Origin: Phlegmacium glaucopus | Taxonomy: Eukaryota > Basidiomycota > Agaricomycetes > Agaricales > Cortinariaceae | Assembly: GCA_015039465.1 (NCBI GenBank) | Contig: MU130684.1 | Coordinates: 1-14,264 of the forward strand | Direction: 5' to 3' | DNA: 14,264 bases | Part shown: positions 8,901 through 14,264 of the stretch, one piece after another | Position numbering within the stretch: the stretch's first letter is position 1 | Layout of the letters: every line of letters starts with the position of its first letter | The notes under the pieces: model-generated | Told to the model about the DNA's origin: nothing | Seen by the model: only the letters and a program-made list of their open reading frames with translations | Databases searched by the model: none | Made by a program: the position numbers and the translations under genes

Positions 8901-9250
8901 AAAGACCACAAACGACACACCCACACCCACACTTACAATGACAGTGTTGATAATTAATTTATGTCGCTGATTGATGGAAAGTGGTGTTGCTGATGGGGAA
9001 CGTTAGGTTAGCTTTGGTTAGGTCAGATTTAAAGTTTAGGCATAGGGCTTAGGGTTAATGGTTACAGATGGAGATTTTTTTTCTCTCCGCGCGGTAGAGC
9101 GTTCTCAGAGTTCTCAGTGACAGTGAGGAGAGGATACGTGCACGCTAATCTGCGACACATTTTGGGTGATGTGTCGATCACCTGCTCATCTTGGGGAGTG
9201 TGCTGCGTAGTACATCCTCTCCAGTAGAGTTGCCAACCATAATAAGCCCT
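8901..9250. other. Unique spacer between modules 1 and 2
   Basis: I see no gene. There is a short CACACCC microrepeat at about 8915-8934 and a single TTAGGGTTA near 9050. A 91-codon minus-strand frame (9062-9337) runs across the spacer into module 2 and resembles nothing I recognise. Confidence 0.4.
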
Positions 9251-9379
9251 TAATGTTGCTCTCGACCCCTGACCAACTTGAAAGCAACTACAATGCATCA
9301 TCTCCGGAGCTGTGTCCATCTGTATTCTATCCTCCAACCTTCTAAGTTCTTGCCCAAAGTCGCGAACGTCTATAGCTCT

Positions 9380-10215
9380 CGTGTAATTTTTCTCTTCTCT
9401 TTTCGTTTCTCATCAGCGTCGACCTCAGATTGATTTTAGCGGGTATCGGGCGGGTTCTGGTCGTCTGGATAAACGTGGAAGCTTGACGATGGGTCACCAT
9501 CCACTAGTTGACAGTTGTCCACTAGATGATGGCTGATATGCACCTGATAGCCTTTGTACCGTGGAACCTCTGCTCGGGACCACTTCGTTGCGAATGAGCG
9601 ATATTACTTGTAGTTGAAGATCATTCTTCGCGTGCTTCCTGGACTTGTCATGTAACCCAAGCTTATCCATTTCTTTCCGCATGTCTTTACCAATGTCGGG
9701 CCGGATGCTTTGCTCACTTGGCATATTTTCAAGTTTGAAGCTCTTTCTTGTCCCCTAGTTTGGCCTCTTTTGCCCGTTTGAACAACTCCAGCACGTCTTG
9801 GGCATAACATGCTGATTAATGTCTCGAGCAACAAAAAGGCTCTATGCATGGATGAGTTTGAAACTCATGGTTGAAACGTCAGAATGATGTTCAGGCGAGG
9901 TAACTGATATAGCAAAGACCTTAGACACCAAGCTGAAATTAGAACGACGAAAGGTGTTCCTATTTGCCTCTGCCGACATCTGCTTTCTGTCAGTGCATAA
10001 CGTCTCCTCTGGCAACCTTTCTAGCTCTCCTCACAGTATTCAAGATGAAGGTTTCTAGGTGCTTCTTGACTTCCGACATGTGCTCATGAAAACGTGTAAA
10101 TGTCGGGCCCTCATCTTGCCAGCGATGGCTCGGCTAATCATGCCTACTAACATGGATCACTGGAAGCGGGAGGGAAAGATCGCTGAAGTCAGAAAACCTC
10201 AAGTGCCATTGACAA
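9380..10215 (-). pseudogene. Decayed companion gene downstream of hydrophobin 2
   Basis: This is the same passenger sequence as at 7212-8000. Recognisable pieces are HMSEVKKHLETFI (near 10083-10045), HEFQTHPC (near 9880-9850), RKEMDKLGLHDKSRKHAKN (about 9690-9630) and PRYKGYQVHISHHLV (about 9565-9520, a different frame). A deletion removes the bases coding the RAGAAAQR-like stretch seen in copies 1 and 3. The region before HHLV also carries a local duplication, where the CCACTAG motif occurs twice near 9500-9530. The longest single frame is about 80 codons, so no intact product is apparent. Confidence 0.45.
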
Positions 10216-10299
10216 AACCCTGGGCCTAGCTAACTACGGAACAACAGTAACAACGGGGGGTATTATTATCTCAAGTCCGTATATAAGAACTTAAGAAAC

Positions 10300-10824
10300 T
10301 CAAAGACCAAGGTTGACGGGACTGCAACCAACAACGACGGCGGCATTCTAATGATTGGCATTTGTCAGAACTGAGCAGCTATGAGCAGACTGGACTACTT
10401 ACGAATTTGTCGTTGTCGCAGCAGATTTGGTGAGTAGTGCAGGTTTCGGTGCTGCCGAGGGCACTGATAGGAGTGCAGGTGACTAGATTGGAGAATAGGT
10501 GAGACTTGAACCTGCATCACGGTAGCTAGTAAGTGGACTTACAACCGACGAGGCCGGTGATAGGGGCGGCGACACCCAAAAGGCCGAGCTGCTTAATAAC
10601 GCTCGAGTCAGTGGCCTATTAGGTTCAACTCATTAGCAAGTTGTTTATTACTACTCCAGTTGACGATCAAAACGCACGCTTTGAGAGGAACTGCAGCACT
10701 GGACAGTTCCAGTGTTGCAAGAGTTTGAGATGCCGCCGGAGGGGGAACCACCACGACGGATCAAGGCCGCAGAGGCGAAGAGAGGGAGAGCGAGGAGGAC
10801 AATGGAGGCAGAGCGAGCGAACAT
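10300..10824 (-). CDS. Class I hydrophobin, copy 2
   Basis: Four exons, 10678-10824, 10543-10615, 10403-10482 and 10300-10347, encode 115 aa. Introns are 62 bases (GTGCGT donor), 60 and 55. The signal peptide is identical to copy 1, and the Ile-Arg-Arg follows it. Eight cysteines at 36, 43, 44, 76, 88, 94, 95 and 108 give C-x6-CC-x31-C-x11-C-x5-CC-x12-C. The start of the mature part is GGSPSGGISNSCNTGTVQCC. The Cys3-Cys4 loop carries ATDSSVIKQLGLLGVAAPIT, and the protein ends VVVGCSPVNLGL, a standard class I tail. It should be secreted and surface-active. It shares with copy 3 a leader with TTTTTGGG next to the start codon, absent in copy 1. Confidence 0.93.
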
Positions 10825-11117
10825 GTTTGAGTTTTTGGGATAGAGTGAAAGACAGGTAGTAATAGAAGCTGGGTATGTAGAACTGAGAGAAGTTTACTAT
10901 GATATTTACAACATGGGTCCATAAGCAACTTTATACTTTCCAGAGACAGAGGATGCCGTTACTATCACACTCAAGTCTGTTTATCTCGCCAGGGAAAAAT
11001 GAATGGCTGAAAATTTTTCGGTCAACAATGCCGTCATACTCGCCGCTCTGTAAATGTTAATAATTGATGAGGAGCCAGTGCCAATGTCACTGTCATTTAA
11101 ACCCAAAGTAATAAATG
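10825..11117 (-). promoter_or_regulatory. Upstream region of hydrophobin 2
   Basis: TATAAA on the minus strand at 10935-10930 lies about 107 bases before the ATG, as in copy 1. The extra TATATATA run of copy 1 is replaced by TAAGCAAC. The block GTTACTATCACAC ... AAGTCTGTTTATCTCGCCAG (about 10960-10995) is kept almost unchanged from copy 1. Confidence 0.5.
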
Positions 11118-12493
11118 AGATTGTTAGGGCCACACTCTCCGGGCTCCCCTTCGGTTTTCTGGGGTTTCAAATTTCTCTGTCTGGGATTAGGATTAGGGAT
11201 CATGGCTACGGTCTTCAAGTATGGCAATGTGCTCCAATCGTCGCTGTGTTTCTTCGCAACGCAACAGACCTTCATAAAAAATTCCACCATGTGGTATGCC
11301 TGATCTAGTCCATATATGTATGTTGAACCTCTTAAGCCATTTCTAGAAGATCTCCGTTCTTTAAAGTTTAAGCAATCCGTATAGATCAGAGTATGTCTAC
11401 AATTGAGAGATTTTACCACCCTGATGAATTTGATTACATTGTCATGGTCATTATTACTCGTACAAGGACTGACTGTAAAAGTCAATCGTTCAAAGTCTCC
11501 GCTCAAAATACAGGATCGGACACGACATATTCTGTCCATCAGGGTATAATAGGATGATGAAAATAGGTTCGAATTTCTGATCTCCACCTGAGTTTTTCTT
11601 CGACTTGTGATGAATACATGGTTCTACTGGTTCTCCGAGTCGATCGTATAGTATCCATCTTGACCTACCGGTGGCCCGGCCCCGGCGGCGAAACGCCTCT
11701 CAAATTGCCTCCACTTTCTTGCCTCGAGCCTTGTGAATTGTCTTTTTATGACTATAGCTTGTTCAGCAAAGATGAGGTGTTTCTGTGGCTTGGAGCGCTT
11801 TGATGATGTATTTGCAAGTGAGTCCTCTTAAGGCTTGCAGGGAGTTCGTTGACTTGTCTGTGAAGGCCGTCGTGGCAGACGCACGCGGCATGTACAAGTT
11901 CTTTTTTTTTTGTTGGCGTTTGCTGTCCACATCTTATAATGGCATGTTTGTAAATTCATTAACTGTGACTCATGAGGACGAACAATTTCTGAGCATAGAT
12001 ATTGGCTTCATAACGGTCTGGGAGTGGATATCAAGCTATATCAAGATGGAAGACCATTCAGTGCCAAGACCCCGAATGCAAGAAGTCGGCCTTTGCCGGC
12101 TAAGGCACCGTGACGGCCCCCGAAAAACGCCGTTTGGTAAAAGAACGAATTCCATAAATGGAACTCGTAACGGCGCAGCTAGACCCTCATAGTGCTATCC
12201 ACGCTTTCGCAGATTGACATCTCTTTGAGTCTTGCATCAAGTTCACTAGTCGCGGCAGTCTCATTAAGGGAGAAATCACGCTCGGAGAGGATGGAGCAGA
12301 AGACAACATCAGATGAGGATCATGATGGAGGTGGATACGAATCAATAGGGAATCGGTGGGTTGTAGCTTGTCTGCTGTTTGGATAGTATGAGATCCCCCT
12401 GATTACTTCTAATACCAGATCTTAAGCAGTTAAGATGCCAATTATGTGCGCAAATGTTGTCTCTGATTTATTTAGTAGGGTCACGGTTGTCAA
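11118..12493. other. 1.4-kb spacer between modules 2 and 3, with gene relics
   Basis: This stretch is absent between modules 1 and 2. It contains a long minus-strand open frame at 11093-11587 (164 codons, not recognised) and plus-strand coding-like pieces at 11618-12390, listed separately. No terminal inverted repeats or target-site duplications were noticed at its edges, so I cannot call it a transposon. Confidence 0.5.
11618..12386 (+). pseudogene. Unrecognised plus-strand coding relic in several frames
   Basis: Three successive plus-strand pieces look protein-like but lie in different frames. At 11618-11803 there is YRWPGPGGETPLKLPPLSC and FSKDEVFLWLGAL. At 11785-12192 there is SPLKACREFVDLSVKAVVAD, then THEDEQFLSIDIGFITVWEW and ISSYIKMEDHSVPRPRMQEV. 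From 12192 there is LSTLSQIDISLSLASSSLV, then an acidic TSDEDHDGGGYES and WVVACLLFG before a stop at 12384-12386. A run of ten T at about 11903-11912 and the frame changes suggest either introns I could not place or decay. No family is recognised. Confidence 0.35.
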
Positions 12494-12739
12494 CATGTTG
12501 CTCTCGACTTCAACAACAATGATCATCGTCGGAGCTGTGTCCATCTGTATTCTATCCTCCAACCTTCCCGCCAGTGTCCAGTTATACCTATAACAACAGG
12601 CTTACCGGACTACTCATTGGCACCCTTTTGACTGGAGAAAAAGGAGGAAGTGCTTTCCGATTTCGTGCACTTATAAACTGCTCACTTTAGTGACACTGGC
12701 ACTGCTGTGCTCTACTAAAGTCGCGAATGTCTATAGTCT

Positions 12740-13600
12740 CGTGCACCTTTTCTCTTTCTGCTTCTCATCAGCGTCGATTTTAGATTGATTTTAGAGGGTA
12801 TCGGGCCCGGCGGGTGTCACGTCTGGTCGTGTGGATAGACGTGGAGGCTCGACGATGGGTCGCCGTCCAGATGGTGGGCTGATATGCCCCTGATAGTCCT
12901 TGTACCGTGGAAACTCCTCGGGGCCACTTCTTTGTGAATGAGCGATTCTCACGTAACCCAAGCTTATCCATTTCTTTCCGTGCGTCGTTACCAAAAGTAA
13001 TCTTCACTGGGCCGGATGCTTTGCTCACTTGGCGTGTTTTTGACTTGTCCCCTAGTTTGGCCTCTGCGCTGCCGCTCCTGCTCGTTTTGCTCGTTTGAAC
13101 AGCTCCAGCATGTCTTGCTCAACAAATTCAGGACATAACGTGCCAATGTCTCAAGCAACAAAAAGGAGGGAGCTATCGCGGAATTGCACTTGGAAGTGAC
13201 TCCCTCTATGCATGGATAAGTTTGAAACTCATAGTCGAAACGTCAGGATGATGTTCAGGGGATGTAATTGGTAATAGTATAGCGAAGACCGTAAACACTG
13301 AGTAAGGCTGAAGTTAGAAAGACAGAGGTGATCCTACGTGCCTCTGCCAACATCTGGTCTGCGTCAGTGCTTAACGGACCCTCTGGTAATCTATCTCGCT
13401 CTTCCCACAAACTTTCGTGATGAAGGCGTCTAGGTGCTTCCTAATTTCTGACATTTGCTCATGAGAATGTAACAAAGGCCTTGATCTGGCGATGGCTCGG
13501 CGGTCAATCATGCCTACTAACATGGATAACTGGAAGCGAGAGGAAAAAGTCGCTGAAGTCAAATGCCATTGTCAAAACTCTGGGCCTAGCTAACTATGGA
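12740..13600 (-). pseudogene. Decayed companion gene downstream of hydrophobin 3
   Basis: The pieces seen are FSSRFQLSMLVGMIDRRAIA and HEQMSEIRKHLDAFITKVCG in one 63-codon frame (13371-13562), YEFQTYPC with CWSCSNEQ (about 13235-13095), KITFGNDARKEMDKLGL (about 13010-12955), and FPRYKDYQGHI (about 12915-12880, a different frame). Relative to copies 1 and 2, the HDKSRKH(V/A)KN stretch is deleted after DKLGL. This copy keeps the longest open version of the HLDAFI piece, useful for reconstructing the exon order. Confidence 0.45.
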
Positions 13601-13661
13601 GCAACAACGACAACGGGGGTATTATTATTATCCTAAGTCCGTATATAAGAACTTAAGAAAC

Positions 13662-14183
13662 TCAAAGGCCAGCGTTGACAGGGCTGCAACCAACAACGAC
13701 GGCGGCATGCTAATGATTGGCATCTGTCAGAAATGAGCAGTTATGAGCAAACTGGCCTACTTACGAATTCGTTGTTCTCGCAGCAAATTTGGTGAGTAGT
13801 GCAGGTTTCGGTGCTGGCGAGGACACTGATAGGAGTGCAGGTGACTAGATTGGAGAATAGGTGAGACTTGAACTTGCCCCACGGTAGCTACTAAGTTGAC
13901 TTACAACCGACGAGGGCGGTGATAGGGGCAGCAACACCCAAAACGCCGAGCTGCTGAATAACGCTCGGGTCAGTGGCCTATTAGATTCAACTCATTAGCA
14001 AGTTGTTTATTACTCCAGTTGACGATGAAAACGTACGCTTCCGTAGGAACTGCAGCACTGGACAGTTCCAGTGTTGCAAGAGTTTGAGATGCCGCCGGAG
14101 GGGGAACCACCACGACGGATCAAGGCCGCAGAGGCGAAGAGGGGAAGAGCGAGGAGGACAATGGAGGCAGAGCGAGCGAACAT
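13662..14183 (-). CDS. Class I hydrophobin, copy 3
   Basis: Four exons, 14037-14183, 13905-13977, 13765-13844 and 13662-13709, encode 115 aa, with introns of 59, 60 and 55 bases. The signal peptide matches the other copies. Cysteines at 36, 43, 44, 76, 88, 94, 95 and 108 match copy 2. Its Cys3-Cys4 loop reads ATDPSVIQQLGVLGVAAPIT, the Cys6-Cys7 pair is ICC followed by ENNEF as in copy 1, and the tail is VVVGCSPVNAGL. It is a mosaic of copy 1-like and copy 2-like residues (SSYGS before intron 1 resembles copy 1, CNTGTVQCC resembles copy 2). It should be a secreted, film-forming surface protein. Confidence 0.93.
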
Positions 14184-14264
14184 GTTTGAGTTTTTGGGAT
14201 AGAGTGAAAGACAGGTAGTAATAGAAGCTGGGTATGTAGAACTGAGAGAAGTTTACTATGATAT
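14184..14264 (-). promoter_or_regulatory. Start of the upstream region of hydrophobin 3 (cut)
   Basis: These 81 bases match the leader of copy 2 almost exactly, including the TTTTTGGG element absent from copy 1. The TATA position lies beyond the window end. Confidence 0.6.

Larger units (their letters stand above)
9251..11117. repeat. Hydrophobin module, copy 2
   Basis: Second direct copy. Its left end (ATGTTGCTCTCGAC, then GGAGCTGTGTCCATCTGTAT) matches 12494-12570 in copy 3. It lacks the ACTTATAAAC segment found in copies 1 and 3 just before TCGCGAACGTC. Its right end, CAAAGTAATAAATGAG near 11105-11117, matches the right end of copy 1. Confidence 0.85.
12494..14264. repeat. Hydrophobin module, copy 3 (runs off the window)
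   Basis: Third direct copy, starting at ATGTTGCTCTCGAC and including the ACTTATAAAC segment near 12670 shared with copy 1. The hydrophobin start codons of copies 1, 2 and 3 are 2222 and 3359 bases apart. The module is cut by the window end within the upstream region of hydrophobin 3. Confidence 0.85.

Noticed and set aside
9040..9062. Telomere-like TTAGGGTTA
   Set aside because: There is only one unit, with no array of TTAGGG around it, and similar single hits occur inside the J gene. This is chance or composition.
11093..11587. Minus-strand 164-codon frame as an F-box/LRR-type protein
   Set aside because: Parts such as FERLTFTVSPCTSNNDHDNV look protein-like, but I see no F-box motif, and the frame runs into the hydrophobin module edge. 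The evidence is too weak for a named call.
14003..14218. Plus-strand 71-72-codon frames here and at 10641-10859
   Set aside because: They are antisense to exon 1 of hydrophobins 3 and 2. Their similarity to each other simply reflects the duplicated hydrophobin coding strand.

Overview
The window looks like nuclear DNA of an agaricomycete (mushroom-forming basidiomycete). Genes are split by short GT-AG introns of about 50-62 bases. There is a tandem class I hydrophobin family. Spacers are long and carry decayed gene copies. All gene models were assembled by eye from splice sites and reading frame. No rRNA, tRNA, CRISPR array or complete transposon was seen.

Left part (1-6950). Bases 1-232 are a truncated second copy of the 3' coding part of the J-domain gene at 5833-6948, in the same orientation. 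Next, on the minus strand, is a three-exon gene (482-1809) with a six-cysteine Zn2Cys6-like cluster, an acidic tract built from a 27-base tandem repeat, and a basic C-terminus. Bases 2632-4267 (minus) are a broken, intron-retaining copy of an importin-beta-3 (PSE1/Kap121/IPO5-type) nuclear import receptor; its pieces are colinear but frameshifted. A partial plus-strand gene of unknown function ends at 5102. A complete minus-strand J-domain co-chaperone gene with a hydrophobic segment follows (5833-6948).

Right part (about 7130-14264). Three direct copies of a roughly 1.8-kb module lie in a row. Each holds one complete minus-strand class I hydrophobin of four exons (114, 115 and 115 aa), its upstream region, and a decayed companion gene downstream. 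The modules are separated by a 350-base spacer and a 1.4-kb spacer; the second holds fragments of another unrecognised coding sequence. Copies 2 and 3 are most alike. Copy 1 has diverged in the Cys4-Cys5 loop and at the C-terminus.

The hydrophobins should be secreted and self-assemble as amphipathic films on hyphal or spore surfaces. The other genes show no obvious functional link to them. The region reads as a duplication-prone accessory locus in which hydrophobins survive while passenger sequences decay.
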